In this document: positions 1 through 6,158 of the stretch, in pieces
Layout of the letters: each line of letters begins with the position of its first letter
Numbering within the stretch: the first letter of the stretch is position 1
DNA from: an uncultured Lachnospiraceae bacterium
GTDB lineage: Bacteria; Bacillota_A; Clostridia; Lachnospirales; Lachnospiraceae
Direction of reading: 5' to 3'
Length of the DNA stretch: 9,469 bases
Assembly: GCA_905200565.1 (NCBI GenBank)
Contig: CAJKKX010000056.1
Location: 1 to 9,469 of the forward strand
Notes under the pieces: model-generated
What the model was told of the DNA's origin: nothing
The model's database searches: none
Seen by the model: the letters and a program-made list of their open reading frames with translations, nothing else
Made by a program: the position numbers and the translations under genes

Positions 1-1
1 G

Positions 2-361
2 ATTCTCTGCTCTTTGACGATTGAATCAGATGGAAGCCTGTTCTTTGGCGGAAATATCTTTGAAACCGCCGCCGCGCTTCAGGAAATCGGCGCCGACGCC
101 GTAGGAATCAACTGTTCTTCCGGACCAGATCAGTTTGAGTCCATCATATCCACCTTAAAAGCCGCTCTGGACATTCCCATCATTGCCAAGCCAAATGCCG
201 GAATGCCCGTCATTGATGAAAAAGGAGAAGCCCACTACAGTATGGAAGCGCCGGAATTCGCACGCCATATGAAACGGCTTGTGGAGCTTGGGGCGGATAT
301 TGTCGGCGGGTGCTGCGGCACCACGCCTGCATTTATCAAAGAACTGGTGAACATATTATAG
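2..361 (+). CDS. Homocysteine S-methyltransferase, C-terminal part (5' end outside window)
   Basis: This is the C-terminal 119 residues of a homocysteine S-methyltransferase (pfam02574 type). The enzyme moves a methyl group to homocysteine to make methionine, in the cytoplasm. The frame is open to the left window edge, so the N-terminus lies outside. Two zinc-ligand segments of the family are visible: GINCSSGP, with the first cysteine, and GGCCGTTP near the end, with the paired cysteines. The segment IIAKPNAGMP between them is also typical. The protein stops shortly after GGCCGTTP, where full-length MetH would continue into a pterin-binding domain. It is therefore a stand-alone methyltransferase domain protein (MmuM-like, or one piece of a split MetH). 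Which methyl donor or partner it uses cannot be told here. Its TAG stop overlaps the TAA stop of the convergent GH20 frame. Confidence 0.85.
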   Translation: MLCSLTIESDGSLFFGGNIFETAAALQEIGADAVGINCSSGPDQFESIISTLKAALDIPIIAKPNAGMPVIDEKGEAHYSMEAPEFARHMKRLVELGADIVGGCCGTTPAFIKELVNIL

Positions 362-2692
362 GAAAGACAAAAAGGAGCATCGCGCCTGGTACGCTGCGAT
401 GCTCCTTTCCGCCCTTTTTATTTTTGCATTTTTTGATAATCCTTTTTTATACAGGAATTTTTTGTACGCCGCCCTTTTTGCTTTCGGCGCCTTTACCTTC
501 GCCTTTGCGAATATCTTTGCGAACGCTTTCGCCCCAACGGTCTTTGCCGTCAACTTCTTTGAATTGATTTGAATCGTTTTCAGCTTTTTACATTGGAAGA
601 ACGCTTTTTTTCCAATCTTGCTTACATTCTTTCCAATGATGACTTTTTTCAGTCTGGTGTTTTTCTGAAATGCCTTCGCTGCGATCTCCGTAATCCGGAA
701 TTGCTTTTCCCCGATCTTAACCGTCGCTTTGATATTCACGGATGCTTTTGGCTTTTTCATGCCGGTCAGCGCCACTGTTCCTGCTGTGACACTGGTAACT
801 TTATAACGGAAATTATTGATTTCCCATGTACTTCCTTCTTTTATGCCGTCATCCTGCTTTTTATCATCCGGAAGCCCCGGTTTATTCTGTTCTTCCAGTC
901 TGGCAAGCGCACGTTCCGCTTCCTCAAGGACTGCCAGAAGCTCCCGGCTCACCATCTGCTTCTGTTCCGGCGTCAGGATATTGTATGCGTTTCTCGCCGC
1001 CTCCACCGCAGCTTTGTCCTTTTGCAAGTCGGCAACCGTCCCAATCGCATGGATCTTATCTTCCGCTTCCTTCGCCTTCAAAAGATCCCCTGCGCTCACG
1101 ATTTTTTCTGTTTTGGGAACAACCGGCTCCTGGAGGGTTCCTTCGGGCGTAAATCCTCCCGCAGATTCCGTAAAGGCTGCGGCAAATTCCTCGTAGGTAC
1201 CGGAAGCCGCCTCATTCTTCATCTTTTCAGAGGACGAACGCAGGCGGGTATAGAGACTCACCGCCACCTCCTGCTCCGTACCCTGCGTCGGGTCATCGCA
1301 CCACAGGAAATAGGTGGAACCGACGACATGCGAATCTTCCACGTTCTGATTTCCAGCAAAGGTATTGTTCTGGAACTGGGTGTAAATCCCGGCCGGGGTC
1401 TTTTTCGTTCCCGCGTCTCCTACCGGCTTTTTCCAGTTATCGTCGCCGCCTGTCAGGATATCATAGAAATCTCCATGCCCATTGATCATGCCAAACCCCT
1501 GCTCTGCCAGCAATCCCGGCGAAGCATAACGGAAGCTGTTCATGCCGTTATAGCACCAGTATTCCGCCTCGTCGATGTTCTGCCAGGTATGCGTCGTCAG
1601 GTCCCCATTATAGTATAACGGGTCATTAAAAGAACGCACTTTTTTTATACCGATCTGCTTTAATTCCCCCGCAAGGCTGTCCAGGTAGTCCGCCACTGCC
1701 CCATATTTCCCTTCCGTGGAAGCCACCGGCGTCCCCCAGTTATAAGCGCCATGAAGGAATTCGTCTCCCCCTACATGGAAGGTGGTACAGCCCCTCGACA
1801 CGAAATACGCCGCGTATTTTTTTACAAGCGCCTTCATAAAGGCGGTCGCCTCTTCATTCTCAACATTCAGTTCCCCATTCGACGAATACTTCTGAAATGG
1901 TTCCTTTCCACAAATCCATCCCGTATGCCCCGGCGTATCCAGACATGGTACGATTTCCACGCCATACTCCCCGGCCGTCGCAATGATTTCATCCATATCG
2001 CTTTCACCAAGCCAGGAATCCGGATCGGTCACGCCGCCCGGAAGAACGGAAAGGTCCTCATCACTGACCCCGTCTCCGTCGATATCCAATGTCATATCAT
2101 TTAATGCGAAACGGAAACCTGTCCCATTCGAGAAATCCACCTCAAGCTGATTCATCTGAAGCCAGGACAGCTCTTTGATCAGCGAAATGATCCACTCTTT
2201 CGAAAAATATTTTCTGCCGCAGTCCAGATGAAAGATACGCTGCGTCACGTCCGGCGTCTCTGACGCGTCGGTTACCTCTCTCCCAAGCATAAGGCTTTTC
2301 AGAATATTCCTCAGTCCGTACATCGCACTGACCGGGCTTTCTGCAATCACGGATACTTTTCCCTCGCCCGAAACGATTTCAAACGAATCTTCTCCGGAGG
2401 CGCCGGTCACCTGCACCAGAAGGTCTCCGCTCTGCGCCTGTGACGCCTCTCCATATACGATCTGCATCGAATCACAGATTCCTTTTGCCTCAAACTCCGC
2501 GCCAATGAAAGAAACCTTCTGCGCAAGATCCGTTCCATCAGGATTCTCTTCACTGACAATAAAAATCCGCTGTGGGACAAAGGCTTCTTCCTTTCCCTCT
2601 TCTTTTGCAGATGCCGAAAACGGAAGCATCACAAACGTCATGCAGACTACAAGCAAAAAAGCCGCTGCCTTTGAAACATAATTCCTTTCCAT
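356..2692 (-). CDS. Secreted GH20 beta-N-acetylhexosaminidase / lacto-N-biosidase-like, with BspA-type C-terminus
   Basis: This is a predicted exported glycosidase of 778 residues that would remove terminal HexNAc or lacto-N-biose units from host glycans. A signal peptide (hydrophobic 9-24, ending near SASA) is followed by a GH20b-like domain (about 38-145) and the GH20 barrel (about 150-490). The barrel shows LDCGRKYF (156-163, substrate-binding arginine), CLDTPGH (250-256), HVGGDEF (306-312, catalytic pair D310-E311) and the tryptophans of THTW and YFLWCDD. Residues 203-213 form a DxDxDG calcium-loop-like insert. A helical stalk (about 531-602, with LTPEQKQMV) and a lysine-rich LRR_5/BspA-like region (about 660-750) follow. 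No sortase motif or second membrane helix is seen. The ATG at 2692 has GAGGG (2700-2704) 7 nt upstream. The last 20 or so residues are read through the terminator hairpin and look unnatural, so the true end is probably near K757. Exact substrate is uncertain. Confidence 0.88.
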   Translation of the reverse strand: MERNYVSKAAAFLLVVCMTFVMLPFSASAKEEGKEEAFVPQRIFIVSEENPDGTDLAQKVSFIGAEFEAKGICDSMQIVYGEASQAQSGDLLVQVTGASGEDSFEIVSGEGKVSVIAESPVSAMYGLRNILKSLMLGREVTDASETPDVTQRIFHLDCGRKYFSKEWIISLIKELSWLQMNQLEVDFSNGTGFRFALNDMTLDIDGDGVSDEDLSVLPGGVTDPDSWLGESDMDEIIATAGEYGVEIVPCLDTPGHTGWICGKEPFQKYSSNGELNVENEEATAFMKALVKKYAAYFVSRGCTTFHVGGDEFLHGAYNWGTPVASTEGKYGAVADYLDSLAGELKQIGIKKVRSFNDPLYYNGDLTTHTWQNIDEAEYWCYNGMNSFRYASPGLLAEQGFGMINGHGDFYDILTGGDDNWKKPVGDAGTKKTPAGIYTQFQNNTFAGNQNVEDSHVVGSTYFLWCDDPTQGTEQEVAVSLYTRLRSSSEKMKNEAASGTYEEFAAAFTESAGGFTPEGTLQEPVVPKTEKIVSAGDLLKAKEAEDKIHAIGTVADLQKDKAAVEAARNAYNILTPEQKQMVSRELLAVLEEAERALARLEEQNKPGLPDDKKQDDGIKEGSTWEINNFRYKVTSVTAGTVALTGMKKPKASVNIKATVKIGEKQFRITEIAAKAFQKNTRLKKVIIGKNVSKIGKKAFFQCKKLKTIQINSKKLTAKTVGAKAFAKIFAKAKVKAPKAKRAAYKKFLYKKGLSKNAKIKRAERSIAAYQARCSFLSFL
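366..408 (-). terminator. Intrinsic terminator inside the GH20 3' coding end (possibly bidirectional)
   Basis: There is a perfect 13-bp inverted repeat: 371-383 (AAAGGAGCATCGC) pairs with 396-408, with a 12-nt loop. Read on the minus strand, the second arm runs into TTTTTGTC (373-366), so it fits a terminator of the GH20 gene. On the plus strand only three Ts follow directly, then CCGCCC and a T-rich stretch, so it may also stop the methyltransferase transcript, less efficiently. It lies upstream of the annotated GH20 stop codon at 358-356, which is unusual (see findings). Confidence 0.85.
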
Positions 2693-2724
2693 ATACCATC
2701 CCTCTTTCTTTTTTTCATATTAAA

Positions 2725-2753
2725 ATTTTAGCATAAGGAAAAAAGAAAATCAA
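2725..2753 (-). promoter_or_regulatory. Sigma-A promoter of the GH20 gene
   Basis: On the minus strand the -35 box is TTGATT (2753-2748), then a 17-nt spacer and the -10 box TAAAAT (2730-2725), preceded by TGC, which makes an extended -10. The predicted start is near 2718, leaving a leader of about 25 nt before the ATG at 2692. It lies just past the ffs terminator, so the gene has its own promoter and need not depend on readthrough from ffs. No catabolite-repression (cre) palindrome was recognised beside it. Confidence 0.75.
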
Positions 2754-2760
2754 TGCAGCA

Positions 2761-2797
2761 AAAAAATACGTGGAACTTCTTTTTAAGAAGTTCCACG
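2761..2797 (-). terminator. Intrinsic terminator of ffs
   Basis: There is a 13-bp perfect inverted repeat, 2769-2781 (CGTGGAACTTCTT) with 2785-2797, and a 3-nt loop. On the minus strand it is followed by TA and seven Ts. It lies about 30 nt past the mature 3' end of the SRP RNA and insulates that gene from the GH20 promoter. Confidence 0.92.
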
Positions 2798-2828
2798 CGG
2801 GTGCAATCCCATACCCTTTGCTAAATAA

Positions 2829-3092
2829 TCCGCGCACTTCCCGTCGAATCCTCCTCACGGACGTTACCTCTACAGTTAACTCGGCCCAGGCTGCCTTACG
2901 GCACACAGAAGGTTCCGCTTAGTGCTGCTGCATTCCTGCCCTGACACGGTTCACAGAGTTCTGTTGCGTAAGACCCGGACGTCAACGCCACTTATAGAGG
3001 GCAGCTCCGCAAGAAAAGACCCTCTGTTCCGTATCACCCCTGCTGTAGCGGATTGCAGGTACAGGGCACCGCTGACTCCCCGGCTGCGCGGA
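2829..3092 (-). ncRNA. ffs: Signal recognition particle RNA, large Gram-positive type
   Basis: This is the RNA scaffold of the signal recognition particle, which binds Ffh and targets nascent membrane and secreted proteins. The minus strand carries the conserved domain IV hairpin at about 2947-2922: GTCAGG, then GC, the GGAA tetraloop (2936-2933) closed by A and T, then GC and AGCAGCAC. Upstream of it are AGCGGTGCCCTGTACCTG and GACGTCCGGGTC, and downstream TGTGTGCCGTAAGGCAGCC and GGGCCGAG, matching my memory of Bacillus scRNA. The ends pair as an 8-bp closing helix: TCCGCGCA at 3092-3085 with TGCGCGGA at 2836-2829. This sets a mature length of about 264 nt, close to the 271 nt of B. subtilis scRNA. 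The primary transcript, from about 3130 to about 2762, would be near 370 nt and needs trimming at both ends. Confidence 0.95.
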
Positions 3093-3112
3093 AATGTTAT
3101 GACATATCCAGG

Positions 3113-3136
3113 GCGCATCTTCTGATGCGCTTTTTT
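3113..3136. other. Hairpin in the ffs 5' leader, with T6 on the opposite strand
   Basis: A 7-bp perfect hairpin is formed by GCGCATC (3113-3119) and GATGCGC (3124-3130) around a TTCT loop. On the minus strand it would be the first structure of the ffs precursor, directly after the predicted start site, and is removed before the mature 5' end at about 3092. On the plus strand it is followed by TTTTTT (3131-3136) and has the form of a short terminator, but no plus-strand gene lies upstream to need one. Confidence 0.6.
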
Positions 3137-3165
3137 ACTATAACCCGAATCAAAAGGTTTGTCAA
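3137..3165 (-). promoter_or_regulatory. Strong sigma-A promoter of ffs
   Basis: On the minus strand there is a perfect TTGACA -35 box (3165-3160), a 17-nt spacer and TATAGT as the -10 box (3142-3137). The predicted start is near 3130. Near-consensus quality fits an abundant stable RNA. It is divergent from the MATE promoter, whose -35 box starts about 50 bp away. Confidence 0.9.
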
Positions 3166-3217
3166 TCATTTTCAAAGCGCATTCTCGCCTTACAAATTTT
3201 TTCTGTCACTCCCCCTA

Positions 3218-3246
3218 TTGACAACCGGGCAATTTCCGTATATTGT
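3218..3246 (+). promoter_or_regulatory. Sigma-A promoter of the MATE gene
   Basis: A perfect TTGACA (3218-3223), a 17-nt spacer and TATTGT (3241-3246) predict a start near 3253, only a few bases before the leader hairpin. The 17-nt spacer has no MerR-type dyad. Control is therefore more likely exerted on the leader RNA than at initiation by the neighbouring MerR protein. Confidence 0.85.
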
Positions 3247-3257
3247 ATATTCATAAA

Positions 3258-3346
3258 CCTGTTCTGACGCAGACAGGTGTGGATTTTTGGTATTGATTAC
3301 TTTTTCGCCACACGACGATCCAAGCGGATTATCGTGTGGCTTTTTT
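3258..3346 (+). promoter_or_regulatory. Candidate guanidine-IV (mepA motif) riboswitch
   Basis: The leader starts with hairpin P1 (3258-3277): CCTGT pairs with ACAGG, one bulged T, then CTG pairs with CAG around loop ACG. GTGTGG (3277-3282) can then pair with CCACAC (3308-3313), which is the left arm of the terminator downstream. The antiterminator stem and the terminator therefore exclude each other, while P1 is compatible with the antiterminator. From the literature as I recall it, guanidine-IV riboswitches are two-hairpin, transcriptional ON switches found before mepA-type MATE genes in Clostridia. The position, architecture and downstream gene all fit. The class name rests on that match and not on a covariance search. 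Confidence 0.6.
3307..3346 (+). terminator. Leader terminator in front of the MATE gene
   Basis: The stem pairs GCCACACGA (3307-3315) with TCGTGTGGC (3332-3340). After one C-A mismatch it continues with five more pairs (3317-3321 with 3326-3330, the first a G-T wobble), and the loop is AAGC. Six Ts follow (3341-3346). It lies between the MATE promoter and its ATG, so it must be bypassed for the pump to be made. Confidence 0.9.
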
Positions 3347-3385
3347 CAGGAAAAAATACAGACTTTCAAAAAAAGGAGTAAGAAG

Positions 3386-4720
3386 ATGGAACAGACTTTC
3401 ATGAAAGAAAAACCAATCCTGCCGCTGGTATTATCCATGTCACTGCCTATGATTCTCTCTATGATGGTGACATCCCTTTACAACATCATTGACAGTTTCT
3501 TCGTGGCGAAAATCAGCGAGGACGCTATGACTGCCCTGTCCCTTGTTTTCCCCATCCAGAATTTTATTAATGCGGTTACGATTGGGTTCTCCATCGGCAT
3601 CAATGCCGTCATTTCCTATTATCTGGGCGCGCAGAACAAAAGAGCTGCCGATCATGCGGCAGCTCTTGGGCTGATTCTCAATACCCTTCATGGAATCCTC
3701 CTGTCCATTCTGTGTATCTGGATCATGCCGTTTTTTCTTAAGATGTTTACAAAGGATACGACAGTCATAGATCTGGGACTTGGCTATTCCCGCATTGCGT
3801 TCTCCTTTGCCGTCATCATTTCTCTGGGCATGACTTTCGAAAAAATCTTCCAGTCTGTCGGGAAAATGTCACTAACCATGTTCTGCATGATGGGCGGCTG
3901 TATTACAAATATCCTTTTAGACCCTGTACTGATTTTCGGCTGGGGTACGGTTCCGAAGCTTGGAATTGAAGGGGCGGCATGGGCCACAGGAATCGGCCAG
4001 GCAGTCAGCCTTCTCCTCTATCTTATCTTTTATATCAGAAAACCTCTGCCTGTCACGATTACTTTCCGGCATCTGGCTTTTCAGAAAGATCTGATTTTCC
4101 ATCTGTATGCCATCGGAGTTCCGGCCACCCTGAATATGGCGCTGCCTTCCCTGCTGATCTCGGCTCTGAATGTCATTCTGTCTGCTTACTCCCAGACTTA
4201 CGTGGTGGTTCTCGGTATTTATTATAAGCTTCAGACCTTTCTTTATCTCCCGGCAAACGGAATCGTTCAGGGGATGCGCCCTCTCGTCGGCTATAATTAC
4301 GGGGCCGGGGAATCTGTGCGGGTCAGCAAAATTTACCGTGTCGCACTTCTTCTGGGCGCAGGAATCATGGCGCTTGGAACCCTTCTTTGCCAGACAATCC
4401 CTGCGCTTTTGATCGGCATGTTTACCTCAAGCAGTGAAACCATCGAAGCCGGAACGCTGGCTTTGCGAATCATCAGTATCGGCTTTCTGGCCTCCACGGT
4501 TTCCGTGATTTCCTCCGGCGCACTGGAAGGGCTTGGCATGGGCGTTCCATCCCTGATGATTTCTCTGCTTCGGTATGTGCTGATCACCATTCCCGCCGCT
4601 TTCCTTTTCAGTTTCCTCTTCGGCGCAATTGGCGTCTGGCATGGGTTCTGGTTATCAGAACTGCTCACAGGGCTTATTTCTTACTTTCTTTATCAAAAAA
4701 TGGTTTCCAAACGCACATAA
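3386..4720 (+). CDS. MATE family multidrug efflux transporter, MepA-like
   Basis: This is a cytoplasmic-membrane exporter of the MATE family, expected to expel cationic compounds in exchange for Na+ or H+. The product has 444 residues with about 12 hydrophobic segments in two six-helix halves, the normal size. Family features include LYNIIDSFFV in helix 1 (31-40, with D36), NILLDPVLIFG (175-185), GAAWAT (196-201) and RPLVGYNYGA (298-307). The frame is open back to a TTG at 3287, but that would start inside the leader terminator region. The ATG at 3386 is chosen because AAGGAG (3373-3378) lies 7 nt upstream. Expression is likely set by the leader riboswitch and terminator. If that is guanidine-IV, guanidine or a related compound is the probable natural cue and possibly a substrate. 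The gene ends 7 bp from the convergent merR stop, with no clear terminator between them. Confidence 0.93.
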   Translation: MEQTFMKEKPILPLVLSMSLPMILSMMVTSLYNIIDSFFVAKISEDAMTALSLVFPIQNFINAVTIGFSIGINAVISYYLGAQNKRAADHAAALGLILNTLHGILLSILCIWIMPFFLKMFTKDTTVIDLGLGYSRIAFSFAVIISLGMTFEKIFQSVGKMSLTMFCMMGGCITNILLDPVLIFGWGTVPKLGIEGAAWATGIGQAVSLLLYLIFYIRKPLPVTITFRHLAFQKDLIFHLYAIGVPATLNMALPSLLISALNVILSAYSQTYVVVLGIYYKLQTFLYLPANGIVQGMRPLVGYNYGAGESVRVSKIYRVALLLGAGIMALGTLLCQTIPALLIGMFTSSSETIEAGTLALRIISIGFLASTVSVISSGALEGLGMGVPSLMISLLRYVLITIPAAFLFSFLFGAIGVWHGFWLSELLTGLISYFLYQKMVSKRT

Positions 4721-4727
4721 GCTCTTC

Positions 4728-5579
4728 TTACGGCCTGATGCGAAAACTTCCATAAGTGAACCTTACTATCGGAATATAGATCAGTTCCATCAGAAGCGCC
4801 AGCAAAAGGCTTCCTGAAACCAACGTAAAATATAAAAACATGGCTATGGGAACCGCCAGATAAAAAATTCCCCAGTAAATTCTGCGGTAGATACTGCTGC
4901 GCTCTTTGGGAATGTCGCTGTATTCCTCCTGCGTCAGCTCCGGATGCGTCATTTCACAGTAAATAACCGCCCCATATCTTCCAAACTCACGGTGCGCCTC
5001 ATATTCGACGCCGTCAATCTCAAATTTAGGATACATGCTTTCTTTCGTGATGACCAGGTTTAAGTTATTTTCATCCCCGTATCTATAGAGCGCTTCCGTA
5101 AACTCCTCGCGCGTCAAAGCCATATTACACGGCGAAAAAGAAAACTTTCTTTTCTTTTCTGCTTTTGAAACTTTTTTGTAATCGTTTAAAATATTCATAA
5201 AATAGCCTCCCTTTCTTTCCACGTCCTCCATTTCCCGAAGCAGGTCTTCCGTATTCACAGACCCTGCTTCCGTCCGGAGCAGAAAGCGGCAGATCTTAAT
5301 CGCTGCATCAAGGCTGCTCTTCTTTTCCTCCAGTTCCTTCAGATGTGCCTGAATGAGTGTCTCCTGTTCCTCCCCATTCAGAATCCTCCGAATATCTTCG
5401 ATGGAAAAATCCAGCTTCCGGTAAATCTTAATTTTCTGTAACGTCTCTACCTCCGCCTCCGTATATTCCCGGTAGCTGTTCTCAGAATTCCGCTGCGGAT
5501 GCAGCAGCTCCTTCTTCTCATAGAAACGAATATTCTGTTTCGTAATTCCCGTACGCATTTCCACTTCCCTGATGTTCAT
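4728..5579 (-). CDS. MerR family transcriptional regulator with C-terminal membrane helices
   Basis: This is a DNA-binding regulator of 283 residues. The N-terminus (1-70) is a typical MerR winged helix: VEMRTGITKQNIRFYEKKEL, then NSYREYTEAEVETL and FSIEDIRRIL. A coiled-coil dimer helix (about 72-105) follows. Residues 128-225 form a soluble region I do not recognise. It includes MYPKFEIDGVEYEAHREFGR, which reads like a membrane-proximal binding or protein-interaction segment. Two hydrophobic helices (about 235-255 and 257-275) close the protein, with only a short basic tail after them, so it may be anchored in the membrane. Standard MerR proteins of this type are soluble. The ATG at 5579 has GAGAGAGG 8 nt upstream. 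The gene is convergent with the MATE gene and has a promoter with a 19-bp spacer, suggesting autoregulation. Its ligand and other targets are unknown. Confidence 0.85.
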   Translation of the reverse strand: MNIREVEMRTGITKQNIRFYEKKELLHPQRNSENSYREYTEAEVETLQKIKIYRKLDFSIEDIRRILNGEEQETLIQAHLKELEEKKSSLDAAIKICRFLLRTEAGSVNTEDLLREMEDVERKGGYFMNILNDYKKVSKAEKKRKFSFSPCNMALTREEFTEALYRYGDENNLNLVITKESMYPKFEIDGVEYEAHREFGRYGAVIYCEMTHPELTQEEYSDIPKERSSIYRRIYWGIFYLAVPIAMFLYFTLVSGSLLLALLMELIYIPIVRFTYGSFRIRP

Positions 5580-5611
5580 AGATCATACCTCTCTCTTGTG
5601 TTGATATGGCT

Positions 5612-5642
5612 AATATAAGGGATATACCAGGTATAAGGTCAA
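5612..5642 (-). promoter_or_regulatory. merR promoter with 19-bp spacer and operator dyad
   Basis: On the minus strand, TTGACC (5642-5637) is separated by 19 nt from TATATT (5617-5612). Inside the spacer is a perfect dyad, TATACC-N-GGTATA (5623-5635), centred two bases from the spacer middle. The over-long spacer with a central palindrome is the classic form of promoters twisted into activity by MerR-family proteins. The -35 box begins 8 bp from the tadA stop codon. Confidence 0.8.
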
Positions 5643-5649
5643 GAAAAAG

Positions 5650-6120
5650 TTATTTTTTCTGCTTCTTTTTCTCGCGAAGCTCCCGGAAAAAGCTGCTCAG
5701 CATGTCGCTGCACGTTTCCCGCAGCACGTCTTTTCGCACGATTACCTGATGATTGAATTCTTTCATCTCAAGAAGATTCAAAACAGACCCCGCGCATCCC
5801 GCTTTGGGATTCATGCTCCCAATCACCACCTCCGTCACTCTCGCCTGCACGATGGCCCCCGCGCACATCTGACACGGCTCCAGCGTAACGTACATCGTAC
5901 ACCCTTCCAGCCTCCAGTCCCCCAGTTTTTTGCTTGCCTTTTTTATGGCAATCAATTCTGCATGAGAGAGTGTGTTCTTATCCGTGTTCCTTCGGTTATA
6001 TCCTCTGGCAATGATTTTCCCTTCCTGTACGATTACGCACCCAATCGGAACCTCATCCAGCGCATATGCCTTTTTCGCCTGGCGAATGGCTTCTTTCATA
6101 AATTTTTCATCCGTAGTCAT
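5650..6120 (-). CDS. tadA: tRNA-specific adenosine deaminase TadA
   Basis: TadA converts adenosine-34 to inosine in the tRNA-Arg(ACG) anticodon, allowing one tRNA to read CGU, CGC and CGA. The 156-residue product has the normal size and the zinc deaminase signature: H53 and catalytic E55 in SHAELIAI, then C83 and C86 in LEPCQMCAGA. VPIGCVIV near residue 24 is also typical. The C-terminus is lysine-rich (KKKQKK). An ATG at 6126 lies only one base from the ribosome binding site, whereas the ATG at 6120 has AAGGAG (6128-6133) at 7 nt, so 6120 is chosen. It begins 38 bp after kdpE with no promoter evident in the gap, so co-transcription with the potassium operon is likely. No convincing terminator separates it from merR. 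Confidence 0.96.
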   Translation of the reverse strand: MTTDEKFMKEAIRQAKKAYALDEVPIGCVIVQEGKIIARGYNRRNTDKNTLSHAELIAIKKASKKLGDWRLEGCTMYVTLEPCQMCAGAIVQARVTEVVIGSMNPKAGCAGSVLNLLEMKEFNHQVIVRKDVLRETCSDMLSSFFRELREKKKQKK

Positions 6121-6158
6121 AACCATACTCCTTTTTCCATCCTGTCTGCTGCGGTCGC

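Noticed and set aside
569..1618. Plus-strand frame of 349 codons inside the GH20 gene
   Set aside because: It lies entirely opposite a well-supported GH20 frame with catalytic motifs and has no recognisable domain of its own.
2715..3256. Several short frames on both strands across the SRP RNA gene
   Set aside because: They are chance frames in a structured RNA gene. The RNA has clear domain IV, closing helix, promoter and terminator.
3287..3385. N-terminal extension of the MATE protein from a TTG
   Set aside because: The extension is a translation of the leader terminator, shows no protein-like features and lacks a ribosome binding site. The ATG at 3386 has a good one.
4718..4730. Terminator between the convergent MATE and merR genes
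   Set aside because: Only 7 bp separate the stop codons and no inverted repeat with a T-tract could be found there or just inside either gene end.
5642..5660. Possible terminator after tadA
   Set aside because: Only an A/T stem with no GC core (AGAAAAA with TTTTTCT) is present. It is unlikely to stop polymerase efficiently, so readthrough into merR is possible.
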